Origin: Cryptomeria japonica
Lineage: Eukaryota > Streptophyta > Pinopsida > Cupressales > Cupressaceae
Length of the DNA stretch: 64,000 nucleotides
Reading direction: 5' to 3'
Assembly: GCF_030272615.1 (NCBI RefSeq)
Contig: NC_081414.1
Location: 817,728,396 to 817,792,395, forward strand
Below the pieces are notes generated by a model that saw only the letters and a list, made by a program, of their open reading frames with translations, was not told the DNA's origin and searched no databases. Shown in pieces: positions 24,802 to 36,114 of the stretch. Position 1 is the stretch's first letter, and each line of letters begins with the position of its first letter. The position numbers and the translations under genes are program-made.

Positions 24802-25588
24802 TGTTAGGATTCCCAAAGATATTGAGGGGCGGGGGGGGGGGGGGGTGAATCAGTATCTAACTGGTTAATTGATTTTCTTAACTTATTAAATGAGAAGCAT
24901 TCCAAAACTATGTACCGGTAAACCAAAATTAATGCAATAAATAAGAAAAACAACCACAACATGAAAGACACACCATAACACTATATTTTTAATGAGGAAT
25001 TCCGATGTGGGAAAAAACTCGGTGGGATTTGTGACCCACAATATTCACTTATTGACCAATAAGAGAATATTACTGTTACAATAAGGGCCTGCACATACAG
25101 GAAGGCCAACTACCTAAAGCTCACTGCTTACATACAAAAGAGAAGTCTCACTGACTTACAAAAATGGATTATAAAAATCCAATGTCATGTACTTCTACAA
25201 AAGGGCATCTGTTATGCCAGATCCAATACCGGTTTAAGCTTTGCAACTTCCAAAACCTTATACCAAACTCTGCCTTAGTATTCACACATATTATCCATCA
25301 TATATCCTACATACAAATGTTCTGTAAGATCTCATAGTTATATATGAGCCTTATTACAATACGCCTTGTCAGCTTTCAAAAAGATATTACAATTAATAAC
25401 ATTTTACAATAAATAAAATCCTATCGGCCAAGGTGTTGGTAATCAATCTTTTCGGTGCCGATGAATGTATGCCAGTGCAGAGTCTGCTAGTGTCGGTGCC
25501 TATCAGTATCATATGATTGTAAGGTTTCCATCAATGACAATACCTTCAATCACCTATAATTTCTCATTGGAATGTACATTTGCCAACA
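24802..25588 (-). repeat. Copy A 5' LTR
   Basis: This 787-bp repeat pairs with 18975-19750. A G run at about 24826-24845 (read as C on the element strand) is roughly twice as long as in the partner LTR, showing slippage in the conserved ACCCCCC tract near the LTR end. Confidence 0.9.
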
Positions 25589-25593
25589 GATAC

Positions 25594-26440
25594 TCATTGT
25601 TCTTCATTTGGGATAAGACCTTTTAATGATACTCATAGAGAAGGTATCTCTACTTCTATTGGTAGTATTGCTTGTGATCCATAGATAAGAGAGAAAGGTG
25701 TGGCACTTGTTGGTGTGCGGATACTAGTATGGTAGGCTCATAGAGCAAGGTTCAATTGAATATGCCAATCTCTTCCAACATCATTCACTATGTTTTTGAG
25801 GATTTTCAGAATGGTTTTGTTTGATGCTTCTGCTTGCCCATTCCCTTGTGGATAGTAGGGTGTTGAAAATCTTTGTAGGATTTTGAATTTCTCACATAGC
25901 TCTTGGACATCTTGGTTCTTGAAAGGTCACCCATTATCAGTGATAATGGTCATGGATATTCCATAGTGACAGATGATGTAGTTCAAGATAAATGCAACAA
26001 TTTGTTTTCATGTGATATTGATGAGAGGTACTACCTCAATCCATTTTGTGAAATATTCTATAGCTACAAGGATGAATTTGTGACTATTGGATGAATAAGG
26101 ATTTATCTTTCTTACTAGATCAAGACCCCATTGGAAAAAAGGTCAAGATGTTGCTAAAGCATGAAGTTCTTATGCCAGTGCATGAATCAAATTCCTATGG
26201 ATTTGACATTGTTTGCATGTTTTAGCTATCTGAAAAGAATCTCGTTCCATAGTTGGCCAATAATAGCCCAAGCATATGAGTTTTTTTGAAAGGGTAAGAC
26301 CACTTGAATGAGTGCCACAAATTTCATTATGGACTTCACGTAAGCCCTTCTCAGATTCTTCTTGTTTGAGACATCTTAAAAGAGTACCGTCCAGACCTCG
26401 TTTAAAAAGGGTATCCATGACAAGAGTATAATGGGAGGAT
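25594..26440 (-). pseudogene. Gypsy integrase, zinc-binding and catalytic core
   Basis: The N-terminal HHCC zinc site is visible in VHNEICGTH and CKQCQ. The catalytic D, D, E triad is present as GLDLV, ITDNG and GQAEASN. The core runs on to the copy A junction at 25593 and resumes at 18969. In-frame stops include a TGA after TDNG and one after NLAL. The enzyme would insert element cDNA into the host chromosome; this copy cannot make it. The 82-codon open piece at 26170-26418 is its N-terminal part. Confidence 0.88.
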
Positions 26441-26479
26441 TGACAAATAAATTTTCTCTTTTGATTCTTTGATAAGTCA

Positions 26480-27050
26480 GGAGGGAGGATATTATCTCAT
26501 GTATGTGTAAGTTTGGCCATAGCAAGAGGAATCATGCCCAACAAGGTCACAAGATAGTTTGGGAATTAGGACAATTATGTGCAGGGTAAAAAAACTCTTC
26601 CACCAGGAATTCGTAACGCTCTTGAATTTCTCGTGTCTGAAGGAGAGAAGCAAGTGTTGCCATGGCATCTGCTGCTTTGTTTTCATTCCTTGGGATCTAC
26701 TGAAAAGTTATTTCTACAAAGTATTTCTTAACATCATCAACCATTTTCTTATAAGGCATTAACTTTTTATCCTTTGTTTGATAATCATCATTGATTTGAT
26801 TAATGATGAGCTAAGAGTCTCCAAAGACTTGAAGTTGTGTAATGTTCCATTCTATAGCCATTTTCATACCTGTAACCAAAGCTTCATATTCTTTTGTATT
26901 GTTGGTACATGGAAATCTTAATTTGTATGCTTTTGGAATTGTATGACCTTGTGGTGTGATGAATAGAATGCCTGCTCCTGATCCATGTTCTGTGTATGAA
27001 CCATCAAAGTATAATTGCCATGTTTTGTGGTGACCGTTAGGATATCAGCA
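26480..27050 (-). pseudogene. Gypsy second RNase H (aRNH-type)
   Basis: On the minus strand the sequence reads YFDGSYTEHGSGAG, then NTKEYEALVTGM, then LQVFGDS. These supply the D, E and D of an RNase H active site, separate from the RNase H that follows RT. The domain marks the Tat lineage of Ty3/gypsy. A frame slip separates it from the upstream RNase H end (DQLAEAPLQDD), and a TAG replaces the glutamine expected after GDS. Confidence 0.8.
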
Positions 27051-27059
27051 TCAAGAAAC

Positions 27060-27690
27060 TCAATTTGTAAAGGATGATCATCTTGAAGTGGTGCCTCTGC
27101 TAGTTGGTCTACAGTGACTTGCCCCTTGATAGCTTTTCTGTCAATATACTCAATATCAAACTCACTTAGAATCATGATCCATTTTGCTAGTCATCCTATT
27201 AATGTTGTCTTGTTGATTAAATACTTCAATGGATAGATTTTAGCAATCAACTTGATGAAGTGAGATAGTAGATAGTGTCTTAATTTTTGAGAAGAAAAAA
27301 CTACCACCAAGCATGCTTTTTCTATTGGAGAATGGTTGATCTTGTATTCTACTAATGTTCTGTTGATATAGTAGATGGCTCATTCTTTTCCTTCATTGTC
27401 CTGTTGTGCAAGTAGAACTCCTAATAATACTTTGGTGTGGTATACATAGAGTAACAATGGATTTCCTGGAATTGGTGACATTAGGATGGGTGGTTGCACG
27501 AGATAGGCTTTGATCTTATTGAATGCATCCTCACATTGATGGTCCCACCTGAAATGAATATTTTTATGCAATAGATGAGTAAATGGTTGGCATTTATCTA
27601 CTAGCTGAGAAATAAATATTATGATTGACTGTAGCCTTCCTTGAAGTGATCTTAGTTGACCGATATTTTGGGGAGATGCCATTTACATGA
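27060..27690 (-). pseudogene. Gypsy RNase H following RT
   Basis: The connection region reads RWDHQCEDAFNKIKAYLVQP then PLLLYVYHTKVLLGVLLAQQ, continues through INHSPIEKACLVVVFSSQKL and ends LSEFDIEYIDRKAIKGQV. These are the usual landmarks of the RT-linked RNase H of Ty3/gypsy elements. It degrades RNA in the RNA:DNA hybrid. Several stops are present. Confidence 0.85.
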
Positions 27691-28400
27691 TTGCTTTGAC
27701 CTTAGCTAGATCTACTTCGATACCTCTAGCTGAAACAATGTATCCCGATAGCTTTCCTGAAGTGACACCAAAGGCACATTTCTTGGGATTGAGTCATAGC
27801 TTATATTGTTCTAACCTGTCAAATATCTAGTATTCCTATATGGTCTTCTTTGTTGTATGATTTGGCCAATATGTCATCCACATAATCTTCCATGGATGTA
27901 TGCATCATGTCATGGAATATCATTGTCATAGCTCACTGATATGTAGCACTTGCATTCTTTAGTCCAAAAGGAATGACGTTCCAATAGAAAGTACCCCATG
28001 GGCTTTCTTTTCTTGATCTTTAGGTGCTATTTTAATCTGATTGTATCCGGAGAAACCATCCATTAGAGAAAACATGGAGTGTCCAGCAGTTAAATCTACA
28101 ATGATGTCAATGTTAGGAAAAGGAAAGTCATCCTTTGGACATGCATTATTAAGATCTCTTAAGCGTGTGCATATTCTGATACTTTTATCTAGTTTAGAAA
28201 TAGGAATGATGTTGGATACCCATTGAGGATAAGCTACAGGTCTGATAAATCCAACATCCAATAATTTCTTTAGTTCTGCTTTGACTAGAAGAGCAATATG
28301 TGGATGCATTTTCCTTAATTTTTGTTTAACTACTTTGGCTCCTGGACTGACATTTAACTGATACATAATAAGATTTGGATCCAATCCTAGCATGTCTACA
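27690..28400 (-). pseudogene. Gypsy reverse transcriptase
   Basis: Motifs in order are KQKLRKMHPHIALLVKAEL, LLDVGFIRPVAYPQWVSNI, RICTRLRDLNNACPKDDFP and SMFSLMDGFSGYNQI. The catalytic YVDD is encoded at 27873-27884. The family-typical MHP...LLDVGFI start and YNQI agree with a Tat-lineage RT. The frame breaks after KKAHG and again around YVDD, so the domain cannot be translated through. Confidence 0.9.
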
Positions 28401-29640
28401 TATGACTAGGCAAAATTTATTTGTCACCATTTGAAGAATTCCATATATTGTTGCATTTCTTGCTATGACAGAGAATTTGATGGATGGAGAATTTTTGGTT
28501 GCTCTGGTGTCCTAATGTTAAATGCCTCTATTGGTTCGATCAAAATGGATGACCTTTCTTGATAGTGTGTAGGTAAAGTGTCAAATCTCCCATCTTCTAG
28601 CACCTTGAGGAGGTTTTCACTATTAGATGCACCCTTTCTTTTTACTTTTTCTTGATCTAATGTTGCCAAGAAATGGTTTTCAGCATTAGACTTGATATTG
28701 TTTTCTTTATTTTCAATTTTGCGACTAGAAGATTTGGCACCCACTTGACTGGAAGATGTGTTGTTGAAATTCCTAGTGAAATTTGTTGTGGGTTTGATTG
28801 CATTAAGATATACAGATATGGCATGGTAATTAGGAAAGGTATCAATGGCAGTATGTCTTTCATTTTCCCAATCAATAAGTTCAGGGTAAATTAGAGGTAA
28901 GAGGTCATCAGGCTGAGATGTTTCAAGGGTATCAAGGGTCATGATAGATGTGTCAAAATTTTCAATATGTATGTCAATGTCTATAATGGTACTCTTGTCA
29001 GAATGACCTCGCACAAGGAGCTCCTAATTGTCCTCGATTAAGTCCAAGTTAGCTGAATGTGATTCTAATTCAATTGAGCTAGTTCCTAACATTTGCCCTA
29101 CATACGTGTGAACTACATCAACTCCTAAATCTTCTTCAAAGCAATTTTCTTCAGCTGATTCTTCAGAGTGATAGGAATCCCATTCCCATTCATTAGAATC
29201 TATCTCACTTGCAGCTTGCAATCGACAGATTTGTTCATATAGTGTTTGATTTGTTTCATCTACTTTTCTTTCTATATCTTTTCTTCTTTAATATTCAACC
29301 TCTTCTGGAATGAGATTGAGTTTTATCAACCTTTCTATGAGTTCTCCTTGAGTAGTACTAGGTTCATGCTTTTTTTGATTGAGAGTTAATGTTGTTTGGG
29401 AGGTGTTTTTAGTTTGTTTTTCCTATTGATTTGAAGCTTGCTTCTTTTGCTATTTCATGTTTGCTTGTGCTTGTTGCTTGGCTGGTAAATCTTCCCTTTC
29501 AATTGCAAGTTGTTCTTTTTTGTTTTCATATTCCTCTTGTTGTTGGTTGGACGATGTGTCTTCTAGTAGAGTAACTTGTCCATACCCTAAGCCTTCTTTG
29601 TCTATAGCCTACTGAGTGTAAGGTTGGATAGGTTCTGATA
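28401..29640 (-). pseudogene. Gypsy pol linker, acidic, before RT
   Basis: Low-complexity, acidic sequence lies between protease and RT, with pieces such as WEWDSYHSEESAEENCFEED and EKVKRKGASNSENLLKVLED. No domain is recognised. It contains coiled-coil-like KK/EE/Q-rich stretches near 29300-29500. Several stops interrupt it. Confidence 0.6.
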
Positions 29641-30530
29641 TACCTTCTTTTCTTTTTCCTATAGGACCTGTTCTAGTGTATCCCATTTTTCAAAAAATAT
29701 TAAATCCTTTTCCATACTTTTTTGTGGGTATGCAAACATTATTGATCTTTTGTTGGACTTCTTCATCCTTGTATAGCCACTGTAGTACATCTTTGTCTTT
29801 TGTTTCCTCTGATAAGGTCCCAACACTAACAAATGCTCCATCAAATATTGGAAGATGTTTCACAATTGGTTGTTGTTTAAAGTTTGATGGTTTTTTATAG
29901 GACTTAGGAGAGAGTGGTAATTGTGATATTGAATATCCTTCATTCTCTCGATCTCTCATCTACATTTGTTTTTCCATACTTGACAAAATTGAGGCAAATG
30001 ATTTTTATTTGGATTGTGTGGTTGAAGATGATGCCTCCCTATTATGAGGAACAATGAATTCTTGAACTAGTTTGAGATTACTACAGTACTGAAATGGATT
30101 TGAATCTACTGAGATCGTGATTTCTTGCCCATTGTAGGGAAACATTAGGCACTAATGATATGTGGATTGAATAGCTTGTATGTCTTGTATCCATGGTCTT
30201 CCCAAGAGTATGTTGTATGATAACTCTAAGTCTAGAACTTGGCATGTTGTGTCTTTCTATAAAGGTCCCACTCTGATGGGTAACATCACAATTCCTTTAG
30301 AGGAACGCTCTTCTTCATCATAGGCTTTGATGGTGATCTTTTTCCGAGGATCAACTGTATCTTATGAATGATGACTTTGATATGAAAGGGAGAATTATGG
30401 GGATGTTTCAAGGACATGTTGTCTTCTTCGATAAATGATAAGCAGTGAGGGGTTGTGAGGTGCCCCACCATGGTTTGGAATTGATATATATCAAGATCTT
30501 TAGACACTATTGTATCTACTAATGCTTGTT
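29640..30530 (-). pseudogene. Gypsy protease region with G-patch-like segment
   Basis: The minus strand reads HNSPFHIKVIIHK and later SYNILLGRPWIQDI, a LLGRPW signature typical of the protease end in Tat-type polyproteins. Downstream, KMGYTRTGPIGKRKEGISEP resembles a G-patch (hydrophobic, M-G, G-x-G, Q/KGI spacing), a motif found after protease in some retroelement polyproteins. The catalytic Asp-Ser/Thr-Gly is not clear in this copy. Frame slips and stops are present. Confidence 0.6.
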
Positions 30531-30624
30531 CAAGAATTTCTTTGTGTGCAGGTGAGATCTTTAAAAGTTCTAAGATGGATATTTGTGTGGGCTTTTTCTA
30601 TAATTGCTCCACTAGATTATATTG

Positions 30625-32130
30625 TTACACAGTGGATGATATGTTAGTGGTAGGACCTAGAAAAACAACTTTAGCTTTGCTTCTGGTGATAGCATGAGAA
30701 GGTTCTTGATTTTTCTTTTCTTTTACTACAATCACATTTACCACATTATCATATGTATGAGCGTAGTTTACCTTTGCTTTACCCTTACCATTATGTGTTG
30801 CTGATGATTCACCCTTCTCATAGTTTGGAAGCAGAGTTTTAAAAGTTGTATGAGATTCGTTTGTAATATGTCCATCCATAGTTATTACTCCATTATCAAT
30901 AAAATCTTGGATGACATGTTTCAACCATTGACAATTATCCATGTGATGTCCCTTGTTTCGGTGGAAATCATAATAATGGTTATCATCCCACCAAGGGGGT
31001 TTTACTTGAGGTTCGTAGTTCCTTCCTTCTGGAAAAGTAATCAATTAGTTTTCAAGAAGTGTCTTTAGTGCTGACCCAAGTGGTTCACCAATGTTTGTAA
31101 ATTTCCTTTGAAAGAAGTTGTTGAAAGTTCATTTTTGGTGATTGTTGTTTTGTTGAGTTGTTGCTGAGTGAGTGGATAAATTGAAAACTGGTTATTTTGG
31201 TTTTACATTATTGTTATCCACTATTCCATTGTTGACGATATTTTGATTTCTATTCCAAAATTTAGGCTTATCATTGTTATTGTTGCTAACATTGTTGTTA
31301 GGAGGATTAACACACTCTTTGTATAGCTTCAACTCACCATTCTTTACCATAGCTTCTTCCATTCTGATACATTATCGATCATCTTTTCAAAATTTTGATG
31401 GAATTGCATTTTTAGATGATAACTCATTTGTCCATTTAGGTTGTCAATGAATATGTCTATCTTCTTGTATTTCAGCACCGTTCGAGGATATCATGAAGCT
31501 AATCATCTCCATCTCTGTAGAAACATCATGAAAGGTTCTCCACTCTTTTGTTTAGTGTTACATAAATTGAGCATTGTTACCTCATGTTGAATGTTGTAAG
31601 AGTACTGTGAAACAAACTTATCCACCAATTCTGTGAATGATCTAATTCCAGGTGGAAGTTTTGAGAACCATTCCATATCTAGTCCACTTAAGCTTTTTGG
31701 AAATAATCTCATTAGATAGGTATACTCAGCATGCAAAATTCTCGTATATGATCCTGGGATCAATGCTTCCATTATATTTATCATATCAAGGAGTTTCACA
31801 ACCTGTAGTAAATGGTATCATGTTTAGATTTCTATCAAAGGGGCAAGGACATATTTCTTGAAGCGAGTATCTTCTAACAGTTCCTCTTTGCATATCTTGA
31901 ATTTGTGTTTGCATCATTTGCATTTGTTGTGTAAGAGCTGTGATAGGATTATCAACATGATTTGTCCTTGTATGAGTGTGTGTTCTAGTATGATCTTGAT
32001 CTCTTCTTGTGTCATCTCAAACCCTTCTATTGTCTTCATTAGATTTGACATGGTTGAGAATGTCTATGTCATCCTTTTTGGGAATGGAAGTTTCCTCATT
32101 AGTTCTTGTGTTATTAGGAATTGATGTGTC
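30625..32130 (-). pseudogene. Gypsy gag
   Basis: The capsid core is recognisable as MRLFPKSLSGLDMEWFSKLP, FTELVDKFVSQYSYNIQ and LCNTKQKSGEPFMMFLQRWR (about 31503-31720), matching the Ty3/gypsy Gag family. Upstream is a Q/M-rich and RTHTHT stretch. Downstream, YDFHRNKGHHMDNCQWLKHV (about 30930-30990) is the short zinc-finger-like FHR.KGH...C motif used by this lineage in place of a full CCHC knuckle. At least two stops and a frame slip break the reading frame. Confidence 0.85.
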
Positions 32131-34524
32131 ATTCATTTTGAGACCAAAAATATCCTCATGTCATATCAGGGGAAGAGTCACTTCTCTTTTGTGCTAATTT
32201 TCTCATATCAAAATATTGGGGGAGTGTAGCACCAGATCTAGCTAACATTAAGAAGTATTTTTCTTTTTCTCCCTCCAATATTTTCTCCATAAATTTATCA
32301 AATTTAGGATCTTGTTTGATTTCTCAGAGATGTTGTTCCGTTATTTCCCCTTCTTATTGTATTTCATTTTTCGAGTTCCATGTTCCTATAATCTTCAGTT
32401 ATTTTCAATGTTTCGATTTTCATTTCTACGATCTACCATCTATGCGCTCTAGTTAAAACGGGCATACACGTGTGTTTAGATATTGTGCTAGGATTCAATT
32501 GTCTAAAATTTGTTTTGATAAGTGATCAACTATCAATGTAAATGTGATAGAGTGATATGACACGAAAAGATGATTCAAGTTTTTAAAAGTTTGCAAGTTT
32601 TTTGATCTTCGATTTTGGAGTGTAATGATGATGATTTTGATAAAACCAAGTCCAATAGGAACGATATATCCTACGATGTGGGACAAGGTTTTCCTGACCA
32701 AATGTTGTAGTTTCATGATGGAGGATGATAGATCTTGATGAGAAACTATGTTTTGAGTGATCTGTTTATCAAAGAGGGTGATAATGCACTTTGAGATGTT
32801 TAGATCTTGAACTTGTTGAAGGCAAATACTTGAAAATATTGAGGTGTCTATTTCTAGAATCTGATTTGACAGATGATAACTTGACCAAGTGAACCAAGAA
32901 AACAATCTAAGCACATAATGACAAATATCAGGTGTTTATGCTCACTGTAAATTGACCAAACAAATATGATAGGTCTCAAAAGACATGGAAGAAGATAGCT
33001 CTGGACTGACAGAGACAAAAATTCATACGACACCTTATACAACTCTGAATGATGACTTAGACAAGCCAGTACGACAAACCAAAAATCTCGCACGACAAAA
33101 GGCATAAACTCGTACGATCTTTCTCATAGAACCAGACGACAAAAGATGACACAAAATTCTCTACCAAACTGACTCATACGACAATTCCCATTGGACTAGA
33201 TGATAAAAGATAACACAAAGTTTTCTACTAAGATGACACATACGACTAAGGACAGAACAGAGACAAAAATTTTGTTTGGACAAATTTTTGATCAATGAAG
33301 TTTGATGTTTTGCTTCTATTTTCTAATTTTTTAGATGTCTAATTTTCTATTTTAGGGATGAAGACACATCAAACATGTGATATGATAAGTAACCTCAAGC
33401 ACAACATGCTAAATCCTAAGGAAGTTGGCTAAGAGAGAAAACATTTGCTTGCAAAATTAGGTACACACCCAATAGCTAATCAGAATACGACCGTTGAGTC
33501 TCATGTAATGGATTCTCAACGCCATATTATCTGACTCCAAATGTTAATGGGGGCACGATATGGCAAGTGTCTTGGGAGAGTTACTATCTCTCTTGCACAA
33601 AGATTATCCCCCTTTCGGAGGGGAATCGGGTAGCCTCTATCTTAGGGTTCGTAGTAAGGGTTTCCATTTGAAATTACCCCTTGTAGTTGTGCAAGCACGA
33701 TTGAGGCCTATAGCCCTACAAAGTACCAAAACAAGAACTAGTCACACAAACATGATTGAGACCACGAGGCCCTACTAAATGTATGATATGAGAGATCTGA
33801 AAAGAGAAAACTCAAATAATCCCATCCTCCAAGACTTTAATCCCGAGAGGCCTATTTTTTAGAGTGAGTCAAAAAAGCTTAGGTCGAGTTGTACTCACTT
33901 GGGTCGTTCTCATAGGGCGATTACTTTTTCCCACTGTGATAGGCCTGCTAAAGTTAATCAAATATCAAACATAGAAGTGCTTCAAGGGTTGGGATTTCCG
34001 ATTTTCCAAATGGACAAGAGCATACTCTCCTACCTCTTAGACAACTTCTCAAACATAGAAAACAAGATGTTCATTTACCATTAGCAAAATAAGTGTGCCT
34101 AGAAAACTTAAAGAAGACACAAAGTTTGGTTGAGTCCTCCTAGGCAACCTGCAAAATAGATACATTAGTAGTCATGATGTGTTTTGATGAAATGAAGCTT
34201 TGACAAGCATAATCTTCAAAAATCGTCCTACAAAAACCAGTTAGGCTGTCGAAAAACTCACAAATAGACCAAGGTTAGCATTAGTAATAATCAAATTGAA
34301 GCATGAAAACCCTAAAATGCAATCTATTTTGAAAACATGGAAACATAAATTTGTACGACAATTCTCACCTGTTTGTATGACAATTCTCACATGCTCGTAC
34401 GAGGGAACAAAGGAGCTCATATGAGATAGAAAGGGAACTCATACGAAATTCTGATTTAGACCCGGCTAGAAACCTGCTAGATTGAAAATTTGATGATGTT
34501 AAGAGGCCGAAAATGAGATTTTCG
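32131..34524 (-). other. Gypsy 5' leader, non-coding
   Basis: About 2.4 kb lies between primer site and gag. There is no supported frame. Recurrent CATACGA/TCGTACGA-like words occur between about 33020 and 34450 (for example ACTCGTACGA, CATACGAC, TGTACGAC), an irregular array that is not explained. This is long for a leader and may carry packaging RNA or captured sequence. Confidence 0.55.
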
Positions 34525-34542
34525 GCCCCACGGTGGGCACCA
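34525..34542 (-). promoter_or_regulatory. Gypsy primer-binding site
   Basis: The minus strand reads TGGTGCCCACCGTGGGG four bases after the 5' LTR. It begins with TGG, as expected for pairing with a tRNA CCA end. It is not the iMet site used by the other LTR elements in this window; I do not name the tRNA. Confidence 0.75.
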
Positions 34543-34545
34543 AAA

Positions 34546-35623
34546 TTTCATGCCTATGAAGTGTGATACCTATAGCTATCACCTCTTAAGAGATGTGAGT
34601 GGATTTGCTCTTAGATCTGGATAAGCAATCCCAGTGACTTGATTACACCTAGATGGAGGATTTGAAAGGGTGATGATGTGCAAGATATATGAGATTGATT
34701 ATGCTAGATTCATCCAAGAGTCTAATTAAGCTAATGATATGTATGATTAAGCTATGATGATGATGCAATTAAGCTAGAAAAGTGATCGATTAAGCTACAT
34801 GATTCAACAATTATGCTAGAAAATGATCAAATTAAGCTAAATATAAGATGCAATTTCCTATAACAACAATGCTCAAATGATATGCCTATAGTAACAATTC
34901 CTAAATTGATAATGAGAGGGGATCCTTTGTGCTCCAAAATGGGGGATATTTATAGGATTTCCAAGGCTAGGGGTGAGGTGGTAGGAATCAATGGTCAAGA
35001 CTGAGTCTGAAGATATCAAAGGTGAAATTGGAGGAGGTTGGAGAAGAGGTTGGAGGGAGGGACACTTGTCATCTCTGTGGTGACAAGTGTCAAGGAGCCT
35101 TGCTCATAAGAGGGCATGTGTCCAAGAGAGGAGACATGTGGCCAAAGTGCCATGTGTCTCAAGGGGAGAATATCCACACCATAGGAGGTTAGGATAAGGA
35201 GGTTAGAATGTGCAAGATAGGATAGGGTTAGGCAAACCCAAGGTTAGGTGGAATGGGTTAGGTTAGAGGGATGGTTAGGTTAGGTGGTTAGAAGTTAGGA
35301 GGCATGTGGGTAATTTGAATTTAAAAATTTAAATAATAGGAAAAGACTAATTAATTTTCAACAACTAATAAATTGATATGTTTTAATTAATTAGAGGATT
35401 AGAAGAATTGATTGAAATGGGGGGGGATTAATCAATTTGAATTAATTAATCAAAGGGGACTATTGAAATGAACCTATTAAATAATTCCTTAGATTTATTA
35501 ATAAGTAGATGAAAGGGAGAATTTAATCAAATTGCTAATGAATTCAATTAAATTAGGAAGGGGGATTAATTAAATAATTGCTTATTTAATTAATTATCTT
35601 CAGACCATTTTTAGGTGTATACA
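34546..35623 (-). repeat. Gypsy 5' LTR
   Basis: This 1,078-bp repeat on the minus strand starts TGTATACACC at 35623 and ends near ATGAAA at 34546. The other LTR ends CACAACA, so this terminal CA has decayed. The two LTRs differ by scattered substitutions and by the 86-bp segment noted for the 3' LTR. Confidence 0.9.
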
Positions 35624-36114
35624 AGAAATTCCCATGTTAATTCTTTAAGTAATTGGTCAACCATATAGTTGATGTGGTTTATTGCCTCTTCTTCTGAACA
35701 TTCAAGATGATCTATCATATAACAGGAAATTGTTGAGGTTGTCTATCCATGGAGTTTATCATCCTTCATTACCATAACAAATATGTTAATATGCTAATCT
35801 TATAAGTATAATATCATGTGGTTTTGGATCTAATCACCAATTTAAAAGAGAAAGAGTAAAACCTAGTAATCATAAACATCATCAATTAAACGTGTACACA
35901 ACCATATGAGCTCATAGAATCTACGTTGATTATTAAATGTCTTCTGAATAGTGTTGTCTTCTAAATGTTGAGCTGCCAAGAGAAGAGGGTGCAACAATGA
36001 TGGTTCAATTGTTGCAGTTGTTGATGCAATCTTAAGGTACTCATTATAGGTTGGAGCATGTTTGCTTATGTTCCACGGTTCTTGTTGTAAACTAGCTTCA
36101 ACATAATCTGCCCA

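Larger units (their letters stand above)
18975..25588 (-). mobile_element. Non-autonomous LTR retrotransposon, copy A
   Basis: This 6,614-bp element lies inside the gypsy integrase and is flanked by GATAC (18970-18974 and 25589-25593). On the minus strand its LTRs run from TGTTGGCAAATG to CCTAACA/CTAATA. It carries an iMet primer site (one mismatch), a Gag-like coding region and a second long coding region, but no protease, RT, RNase H or integrase. It is related to copy B at 50626-57194 but diverged in both LTRs and coding regions. Both coding regions contain stops and frame slips. Confidence 0.92.
15754..35623 (-). mobile_element. Ty3/gypsy retrotransposon, Tat type, with nested insertion
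   Basis: This 19,870-bp element is flanked by AGAAA (15749-15753 and 35624-35628). Subtracting nested copy A and its duplication leaves about 13.25 kb. Order along the minus strand: 5' LTR, primer site, leader, gag, protease, linker, RT, RNase H, second RNase H, integrase, 3' non-coding region with tandem repeats, purine tract, 3' LTR. A second RNase H between the first and integrase marks the Tat lineage (Ogre, Retand and relatives). All coding parts carry stops or frame slips, so the element is dead. It sits inside the last exon of the terpene synthase pseudogene in the same transcriptional direction. Confidence 0.92.
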
